Origin: Rhizobium chutanense
GTDB lineage: Bacteria > Pseudomonadota > Alphaproteobacteria > Rhizobiales > Rhizobiaceae
DNA length: 64,000 nucleotides
Direction: 5' to 3'
Assembly: GCF_002531935.1 (NCBI RefSeq)
Contig: NZ_NWSV01000006.1
Coordinates: 62,001 to 126,000, forward strand
How positions within the stretch are numbered: the first letter of the stretch is position 1; each line of letters begins with the position of its first letter. Both the position numbers and the translations under genes were made by a program. A model generated the notes under the pieces. That model searched no databases. It saw nothing but the letters and a program-made list of their open reading frames with translations, and was not told the DNA's origin. Positions 46,368 through 55,375 of this stretch are shown here, piece after piece.

Positions 46368-47363
46368 TTGCGCAGAGGGAAATCGTTGGCAGATGAACCG
46401 GAAGGGGTTCAGAAACGCGGACGTTTGCCACCATTATCCATGGTGCGCGCTTTCGAGGCGGTCAGCCGGCTGGGCTCGATGCGCAGGGCCGCGGACGATC
46501 TCAATCTCAGCCACACCGTCATATCCCGTCACGTCCGCAACCTCGAAGCCTGGCTTGGCACGCGGCTTGTCGATGCCGGACCGCGCGGCATCAGGCTGAC
46601 GGCGGAAGGCCGGGTTTTTGCCGAGACCGTCGGAACCGCTTTCGACCTCATTGCCAAGTCGACGGCGGAATTGCGCCCAGCGGTCAACCGCACCGTCTTG
46701 CGCATCTGGTGCGTGCCAGGCCTCGCAACGCGTTGGCTGACGCCGCGCTTCAATCAGCTCCAGCTTGCCTTGCCCGGAATCGATTTCGTGATGCGCGCCA
46801 CCGATCTCGAACCGGATTTCACGCGTTATGAGGCCGATGTGGACATCCGCTACTCCGACGAGCCAAGAGGAAATGTCCGCTGGATCTTGCTGGAGAGGCC
46901 CCGCATGTTTCCGGTGACAAGCCCCGAATGGATCAGCAGGAATGCGCCAATACGTACCCTCGACGATCTGGTGCGCCAGCCGTTGATCCACGAGGAAAGC
47001 CGCGACCAGTGGCGGCAATGGTTTCATAAGGCCGGCTTCGAGCATGAAGTGGTTTTGAATGGTCCGCGGTTGTGGTCGGCCAATCTGACGGTCGATGCGG
47101 CGGTCGCAGGCCAGGGAATAGCGCTTGCCACGCGTTTGATCGCCGCAGACGACCTGCGCGCCGGGCGGCTGGTCGAATTGCTCGAAACGGATGTTCGGCT
47201 CGGCGGCTATTATTTCGTCGGATCGCGAGAACGCTGGAATGAAGTGACCTTGGCGCGGTTCCGCACATGGATGCAACAGTCAATCGCTGAAACTATTGGC
47301 GGTCATTCGTCTGATGAAACCAGCAGGCCGGGGCGGATATGGCCAGCCGCACCGTCTCGCTGA
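46368..47363 (+). CDS. LysR family regulator, GcvA-like
   Basis: A 331-aa regulator. The HTH (about 22-80) is LSMVRAFEAVSRLGSMRRAA and HTVISRHVRNLEAWLGTRLV. The effector domain (about 105-310) has the GcvA-type start VLRIWCVPGLATRWLTPRFN. Start: TTG at 46368 after AGGGA; a second TTG at 46386, 5 nt after AGAGGGA, is equally good. The C-terminus (SSDETSRPGRIWPAAPSR) extends past the usual LysR end and overlaps the 3' end of the GrpB pseudogene by 71 nt. Likely controls the divergent transporter. Confidence 0.88.
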   Translation: MRRGKSLADEPEGVQKRGRLPPLSMVRAFEAVSRLGSMRRAADDLNLSHTVISRHVRNLEAWLGTRLVDAGPRGIRLTAEGRVFAETVGTAFDLIAKSTAELRPAVNRTVLRIWCVPGLATRWLTPRFNQLQLALPGIDFVMRATDLEPDFTRYEADVDIRYSDEPRGNVRWILLERPRMFPVTSPEWISRNAPIRTLDDLVRQPLIHEESRDQWRQWFHKAGFEHEVVLNGPRLWSANLTVDAAVAGQGIALATRLIAADDLRAGRLVELLETDVRLGGYYFVGSRERWNEVTLARFRTWMQQSIAETIGGHSSDETSRPGRIWPAAPSR

Positions 47364-47828
47364 CGAACCCAGTCTTCCCATCGGTGTAGAAATCCAAATC
47401 GCCGCCTGCCTCCACAGCCAGGCGGCGTTTCAGCTCGGCATAGGCCCGAGCTCTTTCCGGGTGCTCCCGGAGATAGTCGCGGAACAGGATGCGCTGGCGA
47501 TGCGCATGATTGTCGGGTCCGCAGAGATAGAGCTTGAATCCGTAACCCTGGTCATCCCGGGTGAAGGCCCAGCGATTCTCTCCCCGATCGCCGTGAAGAC
47601 GAAATCGGCCGCGCGCACCGCTTCGACCGCCGTCGGCAGAACCTCGTCGGAGGTCGTGACGATATCGAGGTCGATCTTCGGCTTGGCGGCCAGACCCGGC
47701 ACAGACGTACTGCCGATATGATCGATGGAAAGCACGAGGTCGCCGAGCAGAGTGGAGATTTCGGCGCTGATTTCGGCAAAGAGCCGCGGCCAGGACGGGT
47801 TGTAGTCGACCACTTTGACGGCGCGCAT
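47293..47828 (-). pseudogene. GrpB family (UPF0157) protein, frameshifted
   Basis: GrpB-like nucleotidyltransferase-fold protein split between two frames. The first part, from ATG 47828, reads MRAVKVVDYNPSWPRLF and IDHIGSTSVPGLAAKPKIDL, the GrpB signature. Near 47582-47585 a run of four G (C on the plus strand) appears to have one base too many; removing it joins the frame to ENRWAFTRDDQGYGFKLYLC and LFRDYLREHPERARAYAEL, the normal GrpB C-terminus ending at 47293. Either a true recent pseudogene or a sequencing error. It is downstream of phnN. Confidence 0.8.
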
Positions 47829-47848
47829 GCCCTTCCTCGCGATCTCCG

Positions 47849-48442
47849 TCAGTGCACCTGGGCAAGCAGCCCGTCGAGGATCCCGATCATCTTCTGCTCG
47901 GCCTCTTCGAGCGAACCGCTATTGTCGAGCTCCGTTACGTCGTAGTCGCCGCGCACCGTCAGCGGCCCGCGGGCGAGCCGTGCCATGATATCCTCATGCG
48001 TTTCGCGCCCGCGCGCCTCCAGCCGGCCGGCCAGCACTTCGGGGCGGGCGGTGACGTTGATGACCTTCAGCCGCGGGAAGGCGGCCTGGAAGCGGTGAAG
48101 TGCGGAGCGCGAGCCATTGGCGACGACGACGTGACCCTTCGAAAGGGCGACGGAGACTTCGGCCGGAATACCGTATTTCAAGCCGTGCGCTTCCCACCAG
48201 ACCGCGAAGGAGCCCGACTGCTCCATGGCCGCAAAACCTTGGAGAGAGACCGAAAGATGATTCTCGCCGCCGGCATCGCGGTGGCGGGTAATGACGCGGC
48301 GGATGAAATGCACATTGTCACGCCCGGAAAATCGCTTGGCCGCGAGGTTCATCAGCGTGTCCTTGCCGGCGCCGCTCGGTCCGACGACGACGACCATGAT
48401 TCCGCGCTCGGCGCCAGCTCCCGGATGAGGTTCGTGCGTCAT
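47849..48442 (-). CDS. phnN: Ribose 1,5-bisphosphate phosphokinase PhnN
   Basis: PhnN (197 aa) phosphorylates ribose 1,5-bisphosphate to PRPP, the last step of C-P lyase phosphonate use. It has a guanylate-kinase-like P-loop VVVGPSGAGKDTLMNLAAKR near residue 18, and VRVITRHRDAGGENH-type substrate region (seen as RRVITRHRDAGGENH). The ATG at 48442 overlaps the phnM stop (ATGA). It is the last phn gene of the operon. Confidence 0.94.
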   Translation of the reverse strand: MTHEPHPGAGAERGIMVVVVGPSGAGKDTLMNLAAKRFSGRDNVHFIRRVITRHRDAGGENHLSVSLQGFAAMEQSGSFAVWWEAHGLKYGIPAEVSVALSKGHVVVANGSRSALHRFQAAFPRLKVINVTARPEVLAGRLEARGRETHEDIMARLARGPLTVRGDYDVTELDNSGSLEEAEQKMIGILDGLLAQVH

Positions 48443-49578
48443 GCGACACGGCGTCCCTGGCGCCATACGGAGCGTGTCACCGGCACGCCATGCGAACGGT
48501 GGACGCGGACGAGATCGGCGCGCAGCCCGGTGGCGATCCGGCCGCGATCGTCGAGGCTGACGGTGCGGGCGGGCGTCGACGTCACCATGGCGATCGCCTT
48601 CGGCAGTGTAATGCTTTCGACCTCGTCGGCAAGGATGAAGGGCGCATGCAGCAGGCTGAGCGGCACGTAGTCGGAGGACAGAACGTCGAGCACGCCCATT
48701 TCGGCGAGGTCGCGGGCGGCGATATTGCCGGAGTGGGATTTGCCGCGCACGATGTTCGGCGCCCCCATCAGCACGCTCATGCCATGGCCGTGCGAGGCCC
48801 GGGCGGCGTCGAAGCTGGTCGGGAATTCGGCAAGCCGCACGCCGTTGTCGATCGCCTCGTCGACATGCGAAAGCGTCGCGTCGTCATGGCTGGCGACGGT
48901 GATGCCGCGCTCGGCGCAGACCTTGGCGATGGCGTTGCGATGCGGCGTCGAATTGCGCGCCGATTCCGCCTGGCGCTTGGCGACGAAACGGGCAAACACC
49001 TCGTCGCTCAAGCCCCGCTTCTTCTGGTAATAGAAGATATATTGATCCATCGTCTGGAACTGACGCTGGCCGGGGGCATGATCCATCAGCGAGACGAGCC
49101 GCACGTGCCGGTCGTTTTCGAAATCGGCGAAATGTTCGAGCACATTGTCGGCCGAGACCTCGCAGCGCAGGTGCAGCAGATGCTCGGCGCGCAGCCGGCC
49201 TTCCTTCTCCGCCGACTGGATGGCATCGGCCATCTCGCGCATTTCGCCGTGTTCGAAGCCGCCGTCCTCGTCCGCACCCATGCGCAGGCAGTCGAACACC
49301 GTGGTGATGCCCGATGTGACGATCTGGGCGTCATGCGCCTGGACCGCGGCCGTCTTGTTCCAGCGAATGCCGGGGCGCGGCTGGTAATGGCCTTCGAGAT
49401 GGTCGGTATGCAGCTCGACGAGGCCGGGAATGATGTAGTCGCCTTCAAAATCTTCGCCGGCTACCGAATTTCCCTCGGAAATGTCGGCGATCTTGCCGTC
49501 GCGAATGAGAATCGAGCCTGCGAGGATGTCATCCTCGAGAACGATGCGGGCGTTGGAAAACACGGTCTCTTTGCTCAT
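48439..49578 (-). CDS. phnM: Alpha-D-ribose 1-methylphosphonate 5-triphosphate diphosphatase
   Basis: PhnM (379 aa) is an amidohydrolase that removes pyrophosphate from the ribosylated phosphonate triphosphate. Metal ligands: LVELHTDHLEGH (HxD type), MDHAPGQRQF, TVASHDDATLSHVDEA and SSDYVPLSLLHAPF with the catalytic Asp. Length is normal. The ATG at 49578 is chosen by homology (SKETVFSNARIVLEDD). It follows the DUF1045 gene by 13 nt and overlaps phnN. Confidence 0.96.
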   Translation of the reverse strand: MSKETVFSNARIVLEDDILAGSILIRDGKIADISEGNSVAGEDFEGDYIIPGLVELHTDHLEGHYQPRPGIRWNKTAAVQAHDAQIVTSGITTVFDCLRMGADEDGGFEHGEMREMADAIQSAEKEGRLRAEHLLHLRCEVSADNVLEHFADFENDRHVRLVSLMDHAPGQRQFQTMDQYIFYYQKKRGLSDEVFARFVAKRQAESARNSTPHRNAIAKVCAERGITVASHDDATLSHVDEAIDNGVRLAEFPTSFDAARASHGHGMSVLMGAPNIVRGKSHSGNIAARDLAEMGVLDVLSSDYVPLSLLHAPFILADEVESITLPKAIAMVTSTPARTVSLDDRGRIATGLRADLVRVHRSHGVPVTRSVWRQGRRVA

Positions 49579-49591
49579 CTCGTCAGGTCTT

Positions 49592-50287
49592 TCAGCTTTT
49601 GGCGCCGGCAAGCGGCAGCCAGGAATGAACTTTGAACGGGGCGCCGCGCGTCTCCTCGGTGAAGACGGCAAGGCCGGAAATCGAAAGCGGCCGGCCGGTG
49701 AAATCGGCGAAACGCTCGGTCAGAATCGCTTTCATCACCTCGGCGCGTGTCTCGGGCACTTGCCCGCTCAGCGTCATGTGGAAGCCGAAATCCTGCATGA
49801 CGTAAGGATAACCCCAGCGCTGCAGATTGGCGCGCTGGCTGTCGCTGAGCTTCTCCGGGTTGCGCCGGGCGATATCGGCCGGAGAAAGCGCGGCGCGGAA
49901 CGGCTCGAAGGACTTTACCACCTTCGCGGCGAAATCCTGAAGAGGTTGATGAAGAGAAGAGGGAATGAGGGCAAAAAAACGGCCGAGCTGGCCGAGCACG
50001 AGCTCGGGAATCTCGAAGGCGGGCGTGCGCGCGGCAAACTCCTCGGCAACCGTCAGGAGATCCTTCTCGGTGACCGAAGCGGCGAGCGCAAACGGCGCCT
50101 TGATCGTCGCATGAAAGCCGTAGCGACGCGGATCGGCGGTCAGTTCGAACTGCTCCGCTTGGCCGAGCTGCTCATGGTCCGGCGCGGCATAGGTCTCACC
50201 GCTGAACGCATCGCGGCCGAGCCAGAGCGAGGCCGCGCCGGTCAGGGGATCATCCTTCGGCGGCGAGAAATAGAGAGCGTAGCGCAA
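49592..50287 (-). CDS. DUF1045 phosphonate-operon protein, 2H phosphoesterase-like
   Basis: A 231-aa protein of the family found only in C-P lyase operons (DUF1045). Two HxT motifs, FHATIKAPF (His59, Thr61) and FHMTLSG (His170, Thr172), are the catalytic pair of the 2H phosphoesterase fold. The start is a TTG at 50287, 8 nt after AGGA; no ATG fits (protein begins RYALYFSP). E. coli uses PhnP to open the cyclic ribose phosphate made by C-P lyase. No PhnP is encoded in this locus, so this protein is a plausible replacement (inference). Confidence 0.88.
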   Translation of the reverse strand: MRYALYFSPPKDDPLTGAASLWLGRDAFSGETYAAPDHEQLGQAEQFELTADPRRYGFHATIKAPFALAASVTEKDLLTVAEEFAARTPAFEIPELVLGQLGRFFALIPSSLHQPLQDFAAKVVKSFEPFRAALSPADIARRNPEKLSDSQRANLQRWGYPYVMQDFGFHMTLSGQVPETRAEVMKAILTERFADFTGRPLSISGLAVFTEETRGAPFKVHSWLPLAGAKS

Positions 50288-50428
50288 GGCTTTTATCCTG
50301 GGGATCGTCGAAACGGGGAGCGCAATGTGCAGTGATTTGGCGGCGAACCGCAAGCAGGTCCCGGCTAAAAGATTTCCGTGACAGAATGATGATGACGGCA
50401 GCGCCGCCATCGCCTTTCGACCGGCGGA

Positions 50429-51772
50429 TCAGTGCGCTTTCGTGCCCATCAGCCGATGGCGCAGGGCATTCGAGGCGGCGTCGAAAAGGAAGACGACGAT
50501 CAGAATCAGAATGACCATGTAGGCGACGTTTTCCCAGTTGGCATTGGTGCGCATGGCCTCCCAGAGTTTGAGGCCGATGCCGCCCGCGCCGACGGCGCCG
50601 ATGATGGTCGCACCGCGCACGTTCGATTCCCATTGGTAGAGCGTCTGGCTGACGATGACGGGAACGATCTGCGGCATAATGCCGTAACGATGGACGAGCA
50701 CGGTCTCGGCGCCGGTCGATTTGATGCCTTCGCGCGGCTTGTTGTCGATATTTTCGAGCCCTTCGGAGTAGAGCTTGCCGAGCGTGCCGGTCTCGGTGAG
50801 GAAGATCGCGCCGCTGCCGGCAAGCGGGCCGGGACCGAAGGCGCGCGTCAGGAACAGCGCCCAGATCAGCATGTCGACCGAACGCAGGAAATCGAAGAAG
50901 CGTTTCAGCACCTGGTTCAGGAAGCGGTTCGGCGTGATGTTGCGCGCTGCCATGAAGGCGAGCGGGAAGGCGGCGAGCGCGCCGAGCAGCGTTCCGAGGA
51001 ACGCCATGACGATCGTCTGGAAAAGCTTGGTCCAGACGTCGCCATGCTGCCATTCGCTGTTGTTCCAGATGTCGTCGAAGGCGAGCGACAGGTTGGTCTG
51101 GTCGGGCTTGATGCGCGGACCGGAGACGATGAGGCTGAGAACCTCGCCGACCGGCTTGTCGAAGAAGGACGATTGCGTGTCGAAGATGAAATTCGCCCAG
51201 CCGATGAAACGCTTGCGGATTTTCACCCGGTCGACGGAAATGGCGACATTGCCGGCAAAGCCGAGATCGGCGAGCACATTGTCGTCATAAACGGTCATCC
51301 AGTCCGGCACCGGCCCGACGACCTCAGGCGCACCGCCGGCAAGCTCGACGGGGACGCTGAGCCCATGCGCGGTCACGATCGTCTCATTCTTCGACACGGT
51401 GACGCTGCGGCCGGTGCCGCTGATCGAGATGGTGATGCTGCCGTCGGGATTGTTCACCAGCCAGTCCGGGTGCGGATTGTCGCCGAGCGGCGAGAAACGC
51501 GGATAACGCACCTCGATCGAGCCGTCATCCCCGATGCGGAGTTCCGGCTGCACGTCGTAGCTCACCCATTGGCTGAGATAGATGCCGACGCGCTCCCAAT
51601 GGGCTTCGGCGAAGAGCTTGGGCAGGTCGAAGAACCAGACGGCATAGAGACCGTAGAGCAGCGTCGCGATGACGATCATCAGCCCGCCGAAACGCTGGCG
51701 GAACGACCGGTGAAAATATTCCGGATAGCGCGCTTCGATCTCATGCATGCGGTTGGCGTCGATCACCGTCAT
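50429..51772 (-). CDS. phnE: Phosphonate ABC transporter permease PhnE2, with periplasmic insertion
   Basis: A 447-aa permease, against about 260-290 for ordinary PhnE. Helix 1 (FGGLMIVIATLLYGLYAVWF) is followed by about 190 mostly polar residues (about 55-245; RVGIYLSQWVSYDVQPELRI, DGSITISISGTGRSVTVSKN) that would lie in the periplasm, then the normal PhnE core. The core has FLRSVDMLIWALFLTRAFGP, the EAA-like loop ENIDNKPREGIKSTGAETVL and VRGATIIGAVGAGGIGLKLW. ATG 51772 lies 7 nt after the phnE1 stop. It probably pairs with PhnE1 as a heterodimer. Confidence 0.93.
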   Translation of the reverse strand: MTVIDANRMHEIEARYPEYFHRSFRQRFGGLMIVIATLLYGLYAVWFFDLPKLFAEAHWERVGIYLSQWVSYDVQPELRIGDDGSIEVRYPRFSPLGDNPHPDWLVNNPDGSITISISGTGRSVTVSKNETIVTAHGLSVPVELAGGAPEVVGPVPDWMTVYDDNVLADLGFAGNVAISVDRVKIRKRFIGWANFIFDTQSSFFDKPVGEVLSLIVSGPRIKPDQTNLSLAFDDIWNNSEWQHGDVWTKLFQTIVMAFLGTLLGALAAFPLAFMAARNITPNRFLNQVLKRFFDFLRSVDMLIWALFLTRAFGPGPLAGSGAIFLTETGTLGKLYSEGLENIDNKPREGIKSTGAETVLVHRYGIMPQIVPVIVSQTLYQWESNVRGATIIGAVGAGGIGLKLWEAMRTNANWENVAYMVILILIVVFLFDAASNALRHRLMGTKAH

Positions 51773-51779
51773 GGCGGCC

Positions 51780-52739
51780 TCAATGTTGCAGGAGGAAGGC
51801 ATGATCGCCGACCAAGCGGCGGCGCAACCATGCGGAGAACTGGTCGACGGCGACGATCGTCACGAAGAGCAGCAGAACCAGCGCCATCGTCTTGGCGCCG
51901 AAGCCGCGCGAGATCGAAAGCTTCAGTTCCTCGCCGATGCCGCCGCCGCCGACGGCGCCGATGATGGTCGAGGCGCGCACATTGATCTCCAGGCGCAGCA
52001 GCGCATAGGAGGTGAAATTCGGCAGCACCTGCGGCAGGGCGGCGAAGCGTACGCGCTCCCACCAATTGGCGCCGACGGCTTTCATGCCCTCGTCGGGCTT
52101 CATGTCGATATTCTCGGCGACCTCGTAGAAGAGTTTGCCGAGGGCGCCGATCGTATGCAGGGTGATGGCGATGATGGCGGCGACCGGCCCGATCGACAGG
52201 ATCGCCGAAAACAGGCCGGCGATGACGATCTCGGGGAAGGCGCGCAGGAATTCCATCAGCCGCTTGGTGAAGACGCGCAGCGGCCATGAAGCCGTCAGGT
52301 TGCGGGCGGCAAAGAAGCTCAAGGGAACGGCAAAGACGAAGGCGACGATCGTCGAGATCAGCGCCACGTTGATCGTCACGATCATCAGCTCGAAATATTC
52401 TGGAATGTAGAAGGCGCCCCAGACGTAGACGCGGCCCTTGTCGAAATTGAATTCCTCGCCGCCCTTGTCGTTCACGCTCGCTATGTCGAACAGCGCGCGC
52501 CAGACGTCGTTCCAATCCTTGGGAATGAGCCAGCTCAGGAAATCGAAGAGATGCGGCAGGCGCTCGAAGAAGTGCCCGGCGTTGCTCTCGTCGGCGAAGC
52601 GGACGGAGCTCACGAAAGCTGCAATAAGGATAACCAGGCCGAGGATGGTGTAGAAGCGGCGCTTGGCGATCATCCGATCCCAGGCGGTGCCGATCTCCTG
52701 CGTGCTCTGCATGTGCGGCTGTGTATCGGCAACAGTCAT
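51780..52739 (-). CDS. phnE: Phosphonate ABC transporter permease PhnE1
   Basis: A 319-aa membrane permease of normal length. EAA-type loop ENIDMKPDEGMKAVGANWWE and the PhnE signature NVRASTIIGAVGGGGIGEEL are intact; FLRAFPEIVIAGLFSAIL forms the central helix. The ATG at 52739 is 5 nt after GAGG (an in-frame TTG sits immediately before). It follows phnD across a 66-nt gap that holds a terminator-like hairpin. Confidence 0.95.
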   Translation of the reverse strand: MTVADTQPHMQSTQEIGTAWDRMIAKRRFYTILGLVILIAAFVSSVRFADESNAGHFFERLPHLFDFLSWLIPKDWNDVWRALFDIASVNDKGGEEFNFDKGRVYVWGAFYIPEYFELMIVTINVALISTIVAFVFAVPLSFFAARNLTASWPLRVFTKRLMEFLRAFPEIVIAGLFSAILSIGPVAAIIAITLHTIGALGKLFYEVAENIDMKPDEGMKAVGANWWERVRFAALPQVLPNFTSYALLRLEINVRASTIIGAVGGGGIGEELKLSISRGFGAKTMALVLLLFVTIVAVDQFSAWLRRRLVGDHAFLLQH

Positions 52740-52761
52740 CAACGCCTCGCCTGGTCACTAG

Positions 52762-52787
52762 AAAAAAGGCGGCCGTTTCCGGCCGCC
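52762..52787 (-). terminator. Terminator-like hairpin between phnD and phnE1
   Basis: GGCGGCCG and CGGCCGCC form an 8-bp stem with a 4-nt loop followed on the minus strand by TTTTTT. It lies 18 nt after the phnD stop inside the operon, so partial termination should yield more binding protein than permease, as usual for ABC importers. Confidence 0.75.
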
Positions 52788-52805
52788 CCGCATTCGAAAG
52801 GCCAA

Positions 52806-53711
52806 TCAGCCGCCGATGGCAGCCTTACGGACTTCGACGACAGTGTTGTAGAAGTCGTGCTTGACGGGCGAGTAGCCCTTATAGTCGCCGCCTTCGATCG
52901 CCGCGAAGCACTTGTGATCCTTTTCCGGCAGAGCCGTGAAGAAGGCCGCGAGCTTCGTCTGCCAGTCCTGGCCGAGAGCGTTGCGAACGACGAGCGGGCC
53001 GTTCGGGATCAGCGGCGAACGCCAGACTTCAACGAGCTTGTTCGGGTCGACGGCGCCCTTGTCGACTTCCTTGCGGAAGGTACCGGAGGTGTAGCCGTCC
53101 TTGAAATCGCCGATGCCGGAGCTATCGTCGACGGCAACGTCGACCTTGCCGTCATAGGCGGCAAGCAGGTTGTTCTCGTGGCCGCCGTTGAACTGCGTGG
53201 AAGCGAAGAACTTGTCGTTCGGCATGCCGGTGTCCTTCGGGATCTGCGTCAGCGGAACGAGGTAGCCCGAGGTGGAGTCCGGATCGGCGTAGCCGAGCTT
53301 CTTGCCCTTGGCGTCCAGGATGGTCTTGATGCCGGAGGACTTCAGCGCGAGGCCGATCGAGTGGTAACCCGTCGAGCCGTCCTTCTGCTGCGTCGTCAGG
53401 ATCGGCGTGACAGCTTTCGGATCCTTGAGGTAGACGGCCGCATAGCCGGAAGCGCCGAGTTCGGCGAAGTCGAGCGTGCCGCCGAGCAGGCCCTGGATCA
53501 CGCCGTCATAATCGGCGGCCGGAAACAGCGAAACCTTCTCGAAGCCGAATTCCTGCTTCAGGTGGTCGGCGAGGCAGGCATAGTTGCGCAGGCGGTCGGT
53601 TTCGTTTTCGCCGCCGAGGATGCCGATGCGGAATTCCTTGAGATCGGCAGCATGGCCGGCGCCGGCGAGCGCTAGGAGCGCCGTTGCCGCAAAGAGTGCT
53701 TTCTTCAACAT
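52806..53711 (-). CDS. phnD: Phosphonate ABC transporter binding protein PhnD
   Basis: A 301-aa periplasmic phosphonate-binding protein. Residues 1-22 are a signal peptide (LKKALFAATALLALAGAGHA). The mature part begins LKEFRIGILGGENETDRLRN and contains DSTSGYLVPLTQIPKDTG, whose Ser-Thr-Ser turn binds the phosphonate, and the acidic ligand region VDVAVDDSSGIGDF. In rhizobia the equivalent PhoCDET system also imports phosphate. Confidence 0.96.
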   Translation of the reverse strand: MLKKALFAATALLALAGAGHAADLKEFRIGILGGENETDRLRNYACLADHLKQEFGFEKVSLFPAADYDGVIQGLLGGTLDFAELGASGYAAVYLKDPKAVTPILTTQQKDGSTGYHSIGLALKSSGIKTILDAKGKKLGYADPDSTSGYLVPLTQIPKDTGMPNDKFFASTQFNGGHENNLLAAYDGKVDVAVDDSSGIGDFKDGYTSGTFRKEVDKGAVDPNKLVEVWRSPLIPNGPLVVRNALGQDWQTKLAAFFTALPEKDHKCFAAIEGGDYKGYSPVKHDFYNTVVEVRKAAIGG

Positions 53712-53794
53712 ATGTCTCTCCTATTGACCGGTGTTTCCGGTCTCCCGTTACGAAGAAGTGTGCCCTTGACGCGGGCGCTCGATCGCGGCCGTCT

Positions 53795-54643
53795 CTAAAG
53801 ACCGGCCAGCGCCAGCGGTTGGATGCCGGCGGATTGATTGTCTGCCCGTTCGCAAGCGATATTGATGGAGGTCGAGGTCATCGTTTCGTCGATGCCGGCG
53901 CCGTCCTTGTCCGTCCCGTAGATCGCCTTCACCGCTTCGGCCGTCAGCTCCGAGGGCTTGCCGTCGAAGACCACGCGGCCGCCGGCCATGCCGACGATAC
54001 GCTCACAATAGTTGCGGGCCGTATCGAGCGTGTGGAGGTTGGTGATGACGGTGATGCCCTCGCGTTCGTTGATATCGCGCAGCGCATCCATGACGATCTT
54101 GGCGTTCAGCGGGTCGAGCGAGGCGATCGGCTCGTCGGCAAGCACCATCTTCGGGTTCTGCATCAGCGCGCGGGCGATCGCCACGCGTTGCTGCTGGCCG
54201 CCTGAAAGCGTGCCGGCTGCCTGCAGCGCCGTCTGCTCGATGCCGAGGCGTTCCAATGCCGCGATCGCATGCACGCGTTCCTCGCGGGTGAAGATGTTGA
54301 GCAGGCTCATCAGCGTCGAACGGTGATTGAGGCGGCCGAGCATGACATTGGTGAGAACATCGAGGCGCGGCACCAGGTTGAACTGCTGGAAGATCATCGC
54401 GCAGTCGCGCTGCCAGTTGCGCAATGCCCGGCCGCGCAGCCCGGAGACCTCGACGCCGGAAAAATGAATGGAGCCGGAGCTTGGCTCCTGCAGGCGGTTG
54501 ATCATGCGCAGCAGCGTCGACTTGCCGGCGCCGGAGCGGCCGATGATGCCGACCATCTGGCCCTGTGGAATGGTGAGTGTGACGGCATCGACGGCGAGCT
54601 TTTTTCCGAACCGACGTGTGACATTCCTCAGCTCGAACATCAT
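53795..54643 (-). CDS. phnC: Phosphonate ABC transporter ATP-binding protein PhnC
   Basis: A 282-aa ATPase. Walker [21 protein letters not shown] (about 34-53), Q-loop [11 protein letters not shown], signature [18 protein letters not shown], Walker [14 protein letters not shown] and H-loop [11 protein letters not shown], in which Leu-His replaces the more usual Val-His typical of PhnC. A short C-terminal extension (about 30 residues) is low in conservation. AAGGGAAG precedes the ATG. A 114-nt gap upstream holds a possible Pho box. Confidence 0.95.
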   Translation of the reverse strand: MMFELRNVTRRFGKKLAVDAVTLTIPQGQMVGIIGRSGAGKSTLLRMINRLQEPSSGSIHFSGVEVSGLRGRALRNWQRDCAMIFQQFNLVPRLDVLTNVMLGRLNHRSTLMSLLNIFTREERVHAIAALERLGIEQTALQAAGTLSGGQQQRVAIARALMQNPKMVLADEPIASLDPLNAKIVMDALRDINEREGITVITNLHTLDTARNYCERIVGMAGGRVVFDGKPSELTAEAVKAIYGTDKDGAGIDETMTSTSINIACERADNQSAGIQPLALAGL

Positions 54644-54705
54644 GCTCTTCCCTTGCGATCAGGCCTTGGTCAGCATCGCATTAGTCCCGCTTGATGAACC
54701 TCCAA

Positions 54706-54731
54706 TGTCATATTTGTGTAAGTCGTGTCAC
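54706..54731. promoter_or_regulatory. Possible Pho box upstream of phnC
   Basis: TGTCAT (54706) and TGTAAG (54717) are spaced 11 bp, followed by TGTCAC (54726). Such TGTCA repeats at 11-bp period resemble PhoB sites, and PhoB control of phosphonate uptake is established in rhizobia. The third repeat is off-register, so the site is tentative. Confidence 0.4.
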
Positions 54732-54757
54732 AAATCCCGGCACCGTGGCGGCAGTAT

Positions 54758-55375
54758 CTAGCCCTCGTAGCGCGACAGAAAATCTTCCGCGCTCAGGTTG
54801 CGGAAATCCTGCAGCGCCAGACGCAGACGGTCATGTTCCCAGTCCCACCAGGCGAGCCTGTCCATGCGCTCGCCGATCCCTTTGGGAAAGCGCTCGCGGA
54901 TCAATTTAGCCGGCACACCGCCGACGATCGCATAGGGCGCGACGTCCCGAGACACGACGGCGCCGGCGCCGATCACCGCGCCGTTACCGACGCTGACGCC
55001 GGGCAGGATGGTCGCACCATGGCCGATCCAGACGTCGTTGCCGATCGTCACCCGGTTTACGCGCCGCCAGGCGAAGAAGTCCTCCTCCATGTCGCCGTCC
55101 GGCCAGTAATCAGCGGCACGATAGGTGAAATGGTGCAGCGTCGCGCGCCAGGTCGGATGATTGGTGGCGTTGATGCGCACGGCGGCGGCGATATTGACGA
55201 ATTTGCCGATCGTCGCGCACCAGACGGAGCCGTCCTGCATGATGTAGGAATAGTCGCCGAAACTGGCCTCGCTGATACGGCAGCGTTCCGAAACTTCCGT
55301 ATAGCGCCCGAAGCTGGAATCGCTGATCGATGCCGTCTCGTGGATATAGGGCTCGACACCCAGCTCGCGGCTCAT
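54758..55375 (-). CDS. Hexapeptide-repeat acyltransferase of the phosphonate operon
   Basis: A 205-aa left-handed beta-helix protein of the phosphonate-metabolism transferase family. Hexad-like repeats run through residues 20-60 and 105-150 (VWIGHGATILPGVSVGNGAV, IGAGAVVSRDVAPYAIVGGV), separated by a loop with the catalytic-type His in NATNHPTWRA. Likely acetylates an aminoalkylphosphonate, a role played by PhnO in E. coli. Its start overlaps the phnL stop (ATGA). Confidence 0.9.
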   Translation of the reverse strand: MSRELGVEPYIHETASISDSSFGRYTEVSERCRISEASFGDYSYIMQDGSVWCATIGKFVNIAAAVRINATNHPTWRATLHHFTYRAADYWPDGDMEEDFFAWRRVNRVTIGNDVWIGHGATILPGVSVGNGAVIGAGAVVSRDVAPYAIVGGVPAKLIRERFPKGIGERMDRLAWWDWEHDRLRLALQDFRNLSAEDFLSRYEG

